In this document: positions 10,137 through 20,077 of the stretch, piece after piece
How positions within the stretch are numbered: the stretch's first letter is position 1
How the letters are laid out: each line of letters begins with the position of its first letter
NCBI GenBank assembly: GCA_001953115.1
Contig: LSSL01001094.1
Span: 18,913-47,561, forward strand
Reading direction: 5' to 3'
From: Smittium mucronatum
Taxonomy: Eukaryota; Kickxellomycota; Harpellomycetes; Harpellales; Legeriomycetaceae
DNA length: 28,649 bases
The notes under the pieces: generated by a model
The model's input: only the letters and a program-made list of their open reading frames with translations
What the model was told of the DNA's origin: nothing
Databases searched by the model: none
Translations under genes and position numbers: made by a program

Positions 10137-10470
10137 TGTTAAATTTATGGATAATGTCCTTTATATACCCAATTAGGACCTCTAATTGATAATCTGATAA
10201 TTCAACATTTTTTCTTCTATGGTTTTGGTTGAATCGTCTGATTGGGTATTAGTGGTTCACTTTAATTTATTAACTAAAATTAAATTTACAATTTATATTT
10301 ATGGGATTAGCAAAAAGTGAACCCCCGTTCTATTTTTTATGATTGAAGCAAATCGGTTTACAGTATAGTTCCATATTTTCATTAAAAGAAGCAACAAAAG
10401 GACCTAACTTTAAGGCCTTCCATCAACTATTTTACATTAGAACAAAACCATATCAAGTTTTTTTCTAACA
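10137..10470 (+). repeat. 5' LTR
   Basis: 334 bp, TG...CA ends (TGTTAAATTTATGG ... TTTTTCTAACA), aligned along its whole length with 15387-15721. It shares long blocks such as AGCAAAAAGTGAACCCCCG. PBS-like sequence starts one base after its end. Confidence 0.95.
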
Positions 10471-10471
10471 G

Positions 10472-10484
10472 TGGAGCCCGATAC
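10472..10484 (+). promoter_or_regulatory. Primer-binding site (PBS)
   Basis: TGGAGCCCGATAC, one base downstream of the 5' LTR. It begins with TGG, the complement of a tRNA 3' CCA, and would pair with a tRNA ending GTATCGGGCTCCA. I cannot name the tRNA isotype from this window. Confidence 0.75.
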
Positions 10485-10556
10485 TAACATAACCACATAC
10501 ATATTAAGTATATATATTAGCCTTAATCGCATATTTTTAGCACTTTAATTCATAAT

Positions 10557-10920
10557 AAAAGTGAAATCCACTTCCTGATACAGCTATTTTATCATAAAAT
10601 ATACTTATAATATATCACAGTTATATTATTATCATTGGTTTAAATTATTTTAACATAAATTACAACTAAATACAACCTATAAGTAAGGAACACTTCCTAA
10701 CATAGCTTTTTTTTGTTAAAAGTGTAGGTGTTACATAAAACTTTTATATTTTAATCACTGTGTCTATTTTTATTAATATAATAAATTATCTAAGAGCAGT
10801 TTTATAAGTGAAGGTCACTTCCGATCACAATTTAATTGACACTGAAGATTGTGTTATATACAAATAACATTAAATAGATAATATTTTTGTTATATTAATT
10901 TGAAATTAAGATATACTGTT
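10557..10920 (+). repeat. Three degenerate tandem repeats in the retrotransposon leader
   Basis: GTGAAATCCACTTCC (10561), GTAAGGAACACTTCC (10683) and GTGAAGGTCACTTCC (10808) recur at 122- and 125-bp spacing. Each is followed by an AT-rich tail with weaker similarity. Each core is itself a short imperfect palindrome (GTGAA...TTCC / AAGTG...CACTT). The region lies between the PBS and gag, where packaging or translation signals could be expected. Confidence 0.5.
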
Positions 10921-11096
10921 ATTATTTGCAGTTATAAAATTGAGTTCAACTTTGGTCTGAACCTTATTTTTTACTAATATTAAGTGATCCCACATATTAA
11001 CCGAGTTTATCTAAACCATCGCCAACATCAAATAAGATTTTACAGAACACATAAAAATTACACTAAGTCATACCTTCAGATTTGCAAAAATAAATT

Positions 11097-11786
11097 ATGA
11101 GCCAAAGAATCTTAGAGCCTAAATTTTACGTAGGCGAGGGTGATGAGGACCCAGTAAGATGCATAAAACTTTATGAATGTTTTAGTACTACTTACACATG
11201 GACTGAGTCTCAGACTATAGAATAATTAGATTTTTTTTAGAGGGGAGAGCCCTAATGTGGTTAAGGGATTAGAAGCATTGGAAATGACATGAAATAAAAT
11301 AAAAATAAACTTTACTGTGACATTCACAGAGGAAGACATCGAATCAAAATCATGGAATGAGTCGATAGACTACAGATGTAAAGGAAAAGACTCGATTGAG
11401 ATAACCGGAGATATCACAAAATTATTCATAAAAACAGGAATATTTACGGAATCTGAAAAGCTTAAATTTCCTATAAGATCATTGGACTCGAAACAAAAGA
11501 TGATTATCATTTCTTCAGAGTCTAACTCATGGGAGTCTGCTATTAAAATATTGTCTAAAGATGAGAGATTGGAAAGGATAATCAACGTGGTATCCGGACC
11601 CAAAGCTGAATCCAAAAAATTAGTAAAAGCTATAGATCCGATAGAAGATTGATAAATAAGTTCGAATAGCTCAGTGTTAATCTAATCAGCCAGGAAAAGA
11701 AAAAACAGCTAAGTGAAACACAGTACCATCATACAGATCTTAAATGTTCTTTATGCGGTAAAAATGGACATAGAAATGAAAATTGC
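11097..11786 (+). pseudogene. Retrotransposon gag (capsid and CCHC nucleocapsid), broken
   Basis: The start is taken at ATG 11097. The first frame encodes FYVGEGDEDPVRCIKLYECF, like the N-terminal capsid region of Ty3/gypsy Gag, and stops at 11223. A second frame (11317-11652) continues the capsid as a charged, helical segment with no stop. The original frame returns with the zinc knuckle CSLCGKNGHRNENC (C-x2-C-x4-H-x4-C, 11745-11786), which binds nucleic acid in Gag. A TAG follows at once. At least two frameshifts and two stops are present, so no Gag can be made. Confidence 0.8.
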
Positions 11787-11798
11787 TAGCTAAAGTAA

Positions 11799-12700
11799 AG
11801 TGGGTCTGAATTAAAGAATAACAGGGATTCTAAAAATAAGGTTTTCAACTGTATTGAAGTTTCAGATGAAGTATTATTTGAACGGGAAATATTTATTGCC
11901 GAGAAAAGACCAAATTATTATGTAAAAGATAACCCTATCAAAATAATACGTATAGTAGAAAAGGGAGACTCGGAACAAAATTCAGATATTGGTCACCTTA
12001 GAATACATGAAAGAAATCTAATAGGGATAAGATTATCTGTAGATACAGTTCGGTACTCAATAAGTGACAGCCTTGCTGAAGCAAAGGCAGATCTTAGTAT
12101 ATCCCAACTACTAAAAGTATCCCCTAGTGTAAGACAAGAACTGCAGAGAATATGTATACGAGTGGAGAAAAAAGAAATAATAAAGCTAGAACTATATGAA
12201 AATGGACCTACCAACTGCAGAGATCTGATAACAGTATTTGGAGAAAGACATTGGTCCGTATTAGATACTGGAGCTGCATGTTCTGAGATATCGGAACAGC
12301 TTATTTCTGAGATGGGACTTGAGGTGGATACAATAGGAACTCAAGTATTCATAACTGCAGATGGTACTCTTCATAATGCGGTGTGAAGAATAACTGGGCT
12401 GTCAATAAAGATAGTCAATTATAGCTTTCCAGCAGATGTTTTGGTAATGAATATATCAAAAAAATGCTTATATTGGTTACAGATTGGTTCAACCGATATA
12501 ATGCTGTTATATATCTAAAATCAAATAATTTAACAGTAGAAGCGGATAACGTAGATATAGTACTAAAGGTATATACAAATATACCCAAAAGAGGGATACA
12601 TGATGATACAGAGGCATTCAGTATCGAAATCGAAGAAAAGGTCAGTTCGGTTATTAGTGATTACGACAAAGAAGTTAAAGATATAATAAGCAAATAAAAA
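11799..12700 (+). pseudogene. Retrotransposon aspartic protease, broken
   Basis: One frame stays open from 11799 to the TGA at 12384-12386, in the same frame as the Gag zinc knuckle. That suggests a Gag-Pol fusion in the ancestor. It contains LLKVSPSVRQEL, typical of the segment before the protease in fungal Ty3/gypsy elements, and the catalytic triad LDTGAACSEIS with D-T-G at 12264-12272. The C-terminal part continues in another frame (12464-12697) as LILVTDWFNRYNAVI, matching the conserved 'iLGxDWl...A.id' end of retropepsins. The frameshift near 12384-12464 disables it. Confidence 0.8.
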
Positions 12701-13495
12701 GATATATTTGCAACAGATCTATCAGATCTAATCCAAACCGAAACAGTTAGACACAAGATATAAATCGGGGACTAGAAACCGATTAGAGTATACCCGTATA
12801 GGATACCATATCTCATGGAAGACAAAGCTAGAGAAGAACTTATACAGATGAAGATGAAGATTAAGAAAATAATCGAGAAATATACATCCGAATGGTGTGC
12901 ACCAATAGTCGCAGTTAAAAAAAGGGATGGTTCAATAAGAATATGTTCAGATTACCTAAAACTGAACTCCATAAATAAGAGGGAAAATTATCTACTTCCA
13001 AGAGTCAATGAAATATTTGATGCACTCTCAGGAGCAAAGATATTCAGCCCTCTAGATGCTAAAAATGGATTTTGGGAAGTTGAAATGGAACCAGGAGACA
13101 AGATAAATACAGCATTTAGCTATATGGATGGGGAATTATTCTGTTATCGTGTTATAACTTTTGGATTAACTAACAGCCCAGCAACGTTTAAGCGATTGAT
13201 AGAGGAGATATTAAAGCCAGCGCTCTGGATGTTCACATAGGTTTTCATCGAGGATGTTAAAATTTATTCAAAGTCAACAGAAGATCACCTAAACCATCTC
13301 AAAGAAATATTTGAGCTTATAAGGGGTCATAATATAAAGCTAAACAAGAATAAATGCGTGTTTAATAAATCTGAGTTGAACTACTTAGGCCATAATATTA
13401 CTGCTAATGAGATTAGAAAAAAAATGGATAAGGTTAAACCCATGCTAGAAGTATCTAAACCAAGAAATATTAAATATTTGTAAATATTTCTTGGT
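12701..13495 (+). pseudogene. Retrotransposon reverse transcriptase, broken
   Basis: In one frame (frame of 12464) but with stops, the sequence shows the usual RT landmarks. These are VRHKI...YRIPYLMEDKAREE before the fingers, SEWCAPIVAVKKRDGSIRIC, the first catalytic acid in FSPLDAKNGFW, and FGLTNSPATFKRLIEEIL. A TAG lies at 13238-13240. The catalytic Y-x-D-D box reads F-I-E-D (13244-13255), with the first Asp changed to Glu, followed by VKIYS. The thumb follows with LNKNKCVFNKSELNYLGHNI, then another stop at about 13482. It is inactive by stops and probably also by the active-site change. Confidence 0.9.
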
Positions 13496-14040
13496 ATGAT
13501 AGGATACTACAGCAAACATATTAAAGGTTTCAGTAAAGTGGCCAACCCTTTAGTTGTATTGTTAAAGAAAAACGCTAAGTGGTATTGGGGCGATAATCAA
13601 AATAATTCGGCTAATGAGCTCAAATACATGTTATCTAGATCTCCAGTCTTGGAAAATCCAAACTGGAATGAAAATTTTATTCTAAATACTGAAGCTAGTA
13701 GGTCTTTTTAGGGGCAATACTGCCTTAAAACATAAATAACGAGAAACGTTCTGTTGCGCATGGCAGCCGAAATTTAAACAAAAATGAGAAGAATTAATTT
13801 GTGAAAAATATGGAAGGATTAGGGGTTGTGTGGGAGATTAAGTTATTCTAAAATTACCTTTGGGGAAAAAGATTCAAAATTATAAACGATCAATCTGCTT
13901 TAGTCTAACTCTTTAAATCCAAGGAGTTAACAAGAAGACTAGCAAGATGGAGTAACTCTTTAAGAGACTATGAATTTTAGATCAATCACCACCCGGGATC
14001 ACAAAACTCTGCAGACTATCTAAGTAGAAATATTATGCAT
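13496..14040 (+). pseudogene. Retrotransposon connection and RNase H, broken
   Basis: The connection segment has IGYYSKHIKGFSKVANPLVV and WYWGDNQNN. The RNase H start reads FILNTEASRSF where DAS is usual, so the first catalytic Asp has become Glu; a one-base loss then breaks the frame at about 13711. Further on, HGSRNLNKNEKN and NMEGLGVVW contain the second catalytic acid (Glu). IINDQSALV includes the third (Asp) and INHHPGSQNSADYLSRN is the conserved end. Several stops interrupt the reading. Confidence 0.8.
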
Positions 14041-14169
14041 GTAGAGAAATCATCTTTGGGTTATGAATTAATGAGAATATATAGGATTAAATCATCCAAA
14101 ATTCAAAGATATATAGAGGGATTTTTTTATTCTCAGGATTTCAATTAAAATCATCGGAAGAAACTTAGA

Positions 14170-15404
14170 GACTCTTCAAGACCGTAAAAAATAAAAGAGG
14201 ACAAACTTTATCGCAAATCTAAAAAGTTTGGTGATATATTAGTTTTAAGTGAAGATGACAGTATAGAGTTCGTAATAAAAGTGCATGACGAGGCGCATAG
14301 CGGTATTAAAAACACCTGGGATAGGATTAAATCTTTATACCAAGGGGCATGGTTATTTAAATTAGCCAAAGAGGTATGTCAAACATGCCAAAGATATAGT
14401 GGCACTGTTAATAGATCTCACAAGTTGGTGTCTATAACCTCTCTTAAACCTTTCCAGATAGTCGAAATTGACGCGATTGGTCCGATTAACCCTATAAAAA
14501 GTGGGGATAATCGCTATATTCTTACTAAAATCGACATCGTAATAAGTGGCAGATAGCTCTCACTGTACCCAACATTATATCAGATACAAAAATTAACTTT
14601 CTATTAACAGAGAACGTGTAGCAATATGGAGCACCTCAAAAAATTATAACCGATCGAGGATCGAATTTCTTAAGTGAAGCGAAATTAGAATTTTATAAAA
14701 CATTAAATATCAAACACACACCAAATACAACCTATCACCCTCAACCAAACGTACAAGTGAAAAGACTGAACGGAACCTTAAAAGGTACTCTTTCAAAACT
14801 ATGTGCAGATAATGAATTAGATTATGATTTTTATATATGGAAGTATCCTCTAACAATAAGATCAATGAAGAACAAATATACAGTTTTAAGTCCAGCTCAG
14901 ATGTTATAGGGTCAAAATATAACCCTCCCCAACGCATGGAATACACCTGATACGTTTTTGTATGTAAAAGAGAGCGTAGCTAATACAATCACTTTCTTAA
15001 ATACTGGACTCACATATCTTAGAAGATTGGGATATAGGAACAAAATCAAGAGCAAACAGGAAAGCTCTAACAGGTAAAATACCAAGGTAACACCAAGTAA
15101 ATTTAAAATAGAAGATTGGGTGCTAAGACATAAACATGTACCAAATTCAAAATTTTCTTCAACATGGAAAGGACCATTTACTGTAACAAAAGCTGGAAAT
15201 AAAGGTGCTTTTAAAATAATGGATTATTCTGGAGGATTCGATATAGTTCATGGAGACAAATTGAAGCCACACAGAGAGACGAATAGAATGATTCCAGAAG
15301 TTTCCTTTGCAAAATTAAACTCAAACCTGCAGAGATTCAGGCAAGTTAACACATTAAATTCTGAATCGATATATAAGAGGGGGGACTGTTATATGTATGG
15401 ATAA
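14170..15404 (+). pseudogene. Retrotransposon integrase with GPF-type C-terminus, broken
   Basis: An HHCC zinc-binding domain is present: H at 14284 and 14296, C at 14377 and 14386 (HDEAH ... CQTC). The core begins VEIDAIGPI with the first catalytic Asp at 14470. After a frameshift, IITDRGSNFLS carries the second Asp (14652). The third acid, expected 35 residues later in YHPQ-xxxx-VExxN, is Lys at 14760-14762 (QVKRLN), so the D,D-35-E triad is lost. The C-terminal part (frame of 15120) has DWVLRHKH and WKGPFTVTKAGNKGAFKI, the GPY/F module of many gypsy integrases. No chromodomain is evident before the stop at 15402-15404, just upstream of the 3' LTR. Confidence 0.85.
15375..15386 (+). promoter_or_regulatory. 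Polypurine tract (PPT)
   Basis: AAGAGGGGGGAC, immediately 5' of the 3' LTR. This is the expected place for the plus-strand DNA primer and the purine run is uninterrupted except for the final C. Confidence 0.8.
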
Positions 15405-15721
15405 TGCCCTTGATATACTCAATTAGGACCTCTAATTCATAATCTAATAATTCAACATTTTTCCTCCTATGGTTTTGGTTGAATCTTATTATTGGATATT
15501 AGTGGTTCACTTTAATCTATAAACTACCATTAAATTTAAAATTTTATATTTATGGGATTAGCAAAAAGTGAACCCCCGTTCTATTTTTTATGATTGAAAC
15601 AAATCTTTTTAGAGTATATTTCCATATTTTCATTAAAAGCAGCGACCGAAGGACCTAACTTTAAGGCCTTCCATCAACTATTTTACATTAGAACAAACTA
15701 CTACCAAGTTTTTTTCTAACA
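15387..15721 (+). repeat. 3' LTR
   Basis: 335 bp, TGTTATATGTATGG ... TTTTTCTAACA, directly preceded by a purine tract. About 32 substitutions and one 1-bp indel separate it from the 5' LTR (hand count). Confidence 0.95.
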
Positions 15722-15750
15722 TGGTGTATATACCACTGTACCACCGGAAC
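15722..15750 (-). pseudogene. tRNA-like gene, 5' half (A box)
   Basis: The minus strand reads GTTCCGG-TG-GTACAGTGG (15750 downward), i.e. a 7-nt acceptor-like strand, the T8-R9 pair position and a D-arm. TGGTACAGTGG (15743-15733) fits the Pol III A box. The TGGT at 15722-15725 duplicates the bases flanking the 5' LTR. Joined in place of the retrotransposon, it leads into the B-box half at 10136-10083. The acceptor strands of the two halves do not pair, so this is a relic or the joined unit is not a simple tRNA. Confidence 0.5.
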
Positions 15751-15778
15751 ATATGTTGACATAAACATAACTAAACAT

Positions 15779-15811
15779 AAAATGACTATAAAATGACTAT
15801 AAAATGACTAG
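15779..15811 (+). repeat. 11-bp tandem repeat (about 3 copies)
   Basis: AAATGACTATA is repeated three times, the last copy diverging after AAATGACTA. It lies between two tRNA-like 5' halves. Confidence 0.85.
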
Positions 15812-15852
15812 AAATTAACTAATTATCCATCTAATTTGACAAAGCATATTTT

Positions 15853-15883
15853 CTCACCAGTTCTACCACTAGACCACGGGAAC
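15853..15883 (-). pseudogene. Second tRNA-like 5' half
   Basis: The minus strand reads GTTCCCG-TG-GTCTAGTGGTA-GAAC (from 15883 down), closely parallel to the 5' half at 15750. TGGTCTAGTGG (15876-15866) is an A-box match as seen in Gly and Glu tRNA genes. No anticodon arm or T-arm follows, only AT-rich sequence, so it is a fragment. Confidence 0.45.
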
Positions 15884-15919
15884 ATTAAATATTCCAAAAA
15901 AAATAATAATAATATAATG

Positions 15920-15940
15920 TATAAAATAAAATAAAATAAA
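15920..15940 (+). repeat. (AAAAT)n short tandem repeat
   Basis: About four AAAAT units (AAAATAAAATAAAATAAA), low complexity. Confidence 0.7.
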
Positions 15941-15962
15941 CGAAAGAGAAACTGCCAGTATT

Positions 15963-16036
15963 GCACCCAGTAAGCTGCACAACACGACACAGCCTTCTGA
16001 TTAGAAGTTAAATGGGCTATCCAATTGCGACAGCCA
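15963..16036 (-). pseudogene. tRNA-Arg(UCU)-like relic
   Basis: The minus strand contains a D-arm-like CGCAATTGGATAGCC followed by AACTTCTAATCAGAAGG. The latter is the anticodon arm and variable start of arginine tRNAs, with loop CTTCTAA and anticodon TCT at 16005-16003. The anticodon stem keeps only part of its pairing (TTTAA against TCAGA). The T-arm region (GTGTCGTGTTGTGCAGC) has lost the TTCRA loop and the acceptor strands do not pair. It is therefore a decayed tRNA gene. Isotype recognition rests on the anticodon arm and D-arm. Confidence 0.55.
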
Positions 16037-17363
16037 AGCAATATACAGAGGAATAATCTTAGAAAATTCTATTAACAAGAATTTAATTTAAAAAATCGAT
16101 GAAATTATATGTAAAAATAAAGGTTATTTTTTTGAATAATAGTTTATTCTGTATTACGCGTGCTTGCTAAAATTTCAAGACTACCACCACCTAAATATTA
16201 GCTATTATTTTAAAAAAAATTATTAATTTTTTTTATCCTTGTAATGCTGTGAAGCTCATGTATCAATAAAGTTCTCTTATTTTTTAGAATATAAAAATTC
16301 TGGTTTATATTGCATTATTCTATGAATAATATTAAAAAATAATCATTTCCTAAGCATAAATCACTGTGATTTTTTCTTCTTTTTTTTTTTCAAAGGTATT
16401 TTTTTCGAGTTTTTATTTTCCGAATGTCATATTGGATTTTCGGCTATATCGGAAAACCGCATTTTTCACGATTTTTTTAGGAATTATAATATATCATAGT
16501 ATAAAATTTAACTTTAAACCCGATTAAAATTTGTAATATTCTTATTTTTGTTGAAGGTTTTTAGTTCATAGATTATTTATTTATTTTTTCTCAAAATAAT
16601 CTAAAAAGTTTCCTAATTTATATAAAATCACATTAATATATCCCGAAAAATTTATATACATATTTTTTGTTGGAAAAATAATTTTCTCTTATTCAAGAAA
16701 CAAAAAAACAAAGAAAATATATAAAAAATAAATATCTAATGAAAATCCAGAGAATAAAAAAGAAAAACTAGAATTTTAATTTTATTTGATAAAAAACAAT
16801 ATTCTGGATTTTTATCTGAAACATGATAAAATATAAAATTAATAAAATATTAGATAATCTATTATTTATTCCAATTAATATAGGTAAATTATTTTTAATT
16901 TGCAGGTCCTGCCAAAATAAATATTATCAGCGCAGATTTTTCATGAGATGTTACATATATCTCAATATCAATTCAAAAAAATTAAAATTTTCCCTGGGTA
17001 TAAAAATCGCAAATGATTTTATTTAATATATATAATTATATTTAGATCAAATTAAAGTAAATCAATTACTAAAAACCTTTGGTTAAATTAAACTGTGTTT
17101 ATAAATGTAAAAAATAACTAAAACTATATTTTAATATAATTTTTGAGTGATGTCTGACTTAAAGGAGTTTTCATTCCAATAGATTTTTTTTTCTGAACCT
17201 GTGGGGTCATTCTTATAACCAATAATCCAATTTAACTTATAAGTATTGATATATGTCATTATTGGTTAAAATAATATCGTTCTTAGATATTAATAGTTTT
17301 TTCTTTTTGATTGGTATAAAAAATTATTCAGTCCAATAATAACGCTTTTTATATTTTCATCAA

Positions 17364-17375
17364 CCCCCCCCCCCC
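17364..17375. repeat. C12 homopolymer
   Basis: Twelve consecutive C in AT-rich DNA. Confidence 0.95.
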
Positions 17376-18878
17376 GCAAATCTAAAAAAGGGTCTATTAC
17401 TATGAAAACCCCTGTAAATAGTTAAAAAAGGGTATTTAGCACTTAAACTTAATTGAGAGTGATTTTCTGAAGAGTATATAATCTTTAATGCATAAAAAAA
17501 ATAACTATAAATTATCTATTATGATTTTTTCTGTATCTAATAACATATAATCGGAAATGGGCTTAGCTTTATTGATAGAATTATACTCGAAATAAATATT
17601 TTTTCATAAATTAAAAATTCCATTAATATTAAAGTTATTATCTAAAAATATTTCATAAAAAAATATCTCCTATTTTTTGTTTTAGCAAAAGTTAAAATTC
17701 ACAGTGATATGTTGCTTATATATCATCAAAAAATAAGAATGATATAACATATATATATATTATTTTCATTAGAAGGTATCATATTTAGATGGATATTAAA
17801 AAATTTTTATAAATAATATTTAAATACCACATATATATATTTCTTTATCCTAACTTATCTTTGTTGAAATTCGGCTAGTAAAAAGAAATTTTAGTACTAA
17901 ATTTACCGATATAATATTTTTTATTTATTAATAGTGCCATTTTGTAAATATTGACTTTATTAATGATAATCATAAAATTTTATATTGGAGTTTTGAATGT
18001 ATGGATAAGCTTATTCTCGAGTTATATCATTAAAATAAAGTTTGAAATCAATTATTTTTTTTTTTATCAAAGACTAAAATTATAATATTAAAAATAACTA
18101 TTATAGTATATATAATTAATAACAATAAAAATTTATTAATATAAATTTAACCCCAAAAAGATACCTTACAAAGAAAAAAATTTAAAAAATTCTAGTAAAA
18201 AAGTATGATAAGAATTTATAGTGATGATGAAATAGGATATGATTTCCGCTTATTAAGAATATTTTATAGTAATTTTTTTTTAGAAAATCACTTTAAATTC
18301 TATAGATAGTTTTTTTAGATGAATAGCTTTTTTAAAAAAAGTATCGCTCGTATTTTTTTACTTTAATAAAACTTCCAGTCAATAAGTATATTTTTTCTTT
18401 GAAATAATTTATTAACTCGAATCAAAAAAAGCAAAAAAAAAAAGAAATCAGTAAGGTTTTTTAATAAGTAAAAGCTTATTATAAATTAATTTAAACATTA
18501 CTTATACTAATAATAATAATAGATTTTGAATATTTTAAATAATATTTCATGTTTTTTTTTCATAAAATAAACTAGATAAAACGATAAATTATAGATTTTT
18601 ATTTTTCATTTATTTAAAAAATAAAACCAAAATAATGATAATTAAAGCTTTTAATGTTTTTTAAAGTTAAAATGAATCAGCTATCACTAAATTTCGTATT
18701 AATCATATTGTAAGATTGGGTATAAACCAGTAAAACCAATATAATAAATAAAATCAATAAAATAAGCGAAATTTAATATATAAACTTGATATAAAATTAA
18801 TAAATGTTTTTTTAGTGTTGATAATTTTTTTTAATTTTTATCAATTCAATTTGATGATATGAACATCGTTTATTAATA

Positions 18879-19046
18879 AATAATAATAATAATAATTCGG
18901 GAAAAAATCTAATTGGTTACAGCATAATTTATCATTTGATTTTTTTTTATTTAGAACAGATAAACTATAAAGAAAAATTCTAAAATTATCTAATATATTA
19001 TATAAAATTTTAATACAGCAATCAAATTTATTATTATTATTATTAT
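18879..19046. repeat. Facing (TAA)n and (TTA)n triplet repeats
   Basis: AATAATAATAATAATAATTC at about 18880 and TTTATTATTATTATTATTATC at about 19027 are complementary. They could fold into a stem with a loop of about 130 nt. Confidence 0.6.
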
Positions 19047-20066
19047 CATTTAATGGTTTAATTATTTCTTTAGCAAAAAAAATCCCTCTCTGGAAAATTT
19101 TTTATATCATTTTTTAACTATTTACAAAAAATACGAGAAATTTAGGGAAACTAATCAAAATTATGACTTGTAAAGATAAATAAAAATGGGTTTGCACTTG
19201 CACATCAAAATAATTTAGACTAATTGCATTTATGATAATGAAAAAAAATTACAATACCCAAAAGTTATTATATTTTTTCTTATAATTTTTTTTTTATTTT
19301 AGAAAAGATATCATTTTTTATATCAATAGCCATTTAACCAGTTTTTAAAGTGTAATTTTTGAAGGACACAAAATCAAAAAAAAATTTCTATTTTTTTAAA
19401 TCTGCTATAAATTATCGGTGGAGAAGTGTCCATTAATTGCAAATATAAAAATCCTAAATTTATTTATCTCAATTTTATATTTAGAATTGTTATATATATA
19501 TAATTCATTTTTAATTCATTATTCATTATTAATTATTATTTATAACATATAATATATAATACTATTAATTAGATCCTAATTTGATGTTTTTATTTCGCCT
19601 ATGTTAGAAGGAGAAATCTCATCATTTTTAATGGAATTTTTCAAAATAGTTTAAAAGGTATTAAAAAAACCAAAATAAAATAAAATATCCATTTAACGCA
19701 CAATAATTTATGTATTTAAAGATATATTATAGATAACATATCATTCGGAAATTAAAAAAGATGGAAAATATAATAAGATTTATCTGTATAATGAGCCTAG
19801 GATGAATAAATGTTGGTCATTAATGGTAGTAAATTTAAACAATAGGGTCGTTAGTGAGTTAAAATAACAATAAATAAATTTTTTGATCTCATTCCCTTCT
19901 ATTTTTCTAGTTACTCGTTACTCACCGATAATTAGCTCAAAAGTGCTTGTTTTCTATTGAAATTTTTTGGTGTCGATGAGTAACACGGATTTAATAAAAA
20001 ATGTTTTTTAAATTCCAATTTAATAACTTTTATTAGTCGTCAGATGAATCCTAGAAATTTTTCTGA

Positions 20067-20077
20067 CCCCCCCCCCC
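20067..20077. repeat. C11 homopolymer
   Basis: Eleven consecutive C followed by TCCCACC, in AT-rich DNA. Confidence 0.95.

Larger units (their letters stand above)
10137..15721 (+). mobile_element. Ty3/gypsy LTR retrotransposon, complete but dead
   Basis: The element is about 5585 bp, with LTRs of 334 and 335 bp that start TGTTA and end TAACA. A PBS follows the 5' LTR and a polypurine tract precedes the 3' LTR. The coding order is Gag with CCHC knuckle, protease, reverse transcriptase, RNase H, integrase, which is the Metaviridae (Ty3/gypsy) order. Reading frames change several times and many stops are present. The LTRs differ at roughly 30 positions by hand count (about 10%), so the insertion is old. 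The 4-bp flanks TGGT (10133-10136 and 15722-15725) match and are probably the target-site duplication. The insertion lies inside a tRNA-like sequence on the opposite strand. Confidence 0.95.

Noticed and set aside
11370..11615. 81-codon minus-strand frame within gag, with another at 11993-12214
   Set aside because: Antisense shadows of the retrotransposon gag and protease coding sequence.
10133..15753. A functional split or intron-containing tRNA gene reconstructed across the retrotransposon
   Set aside because: A and B boxes and a terminator are present, but the acceptor strands do not pair and no good anticodon arm forms, so only tRNA-like status is claimed.
15823..16041. 72-codon minus-strand frame
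   Set aside because: It runs across the tRNA-like relics and low-complexity DNA; no protein motif.
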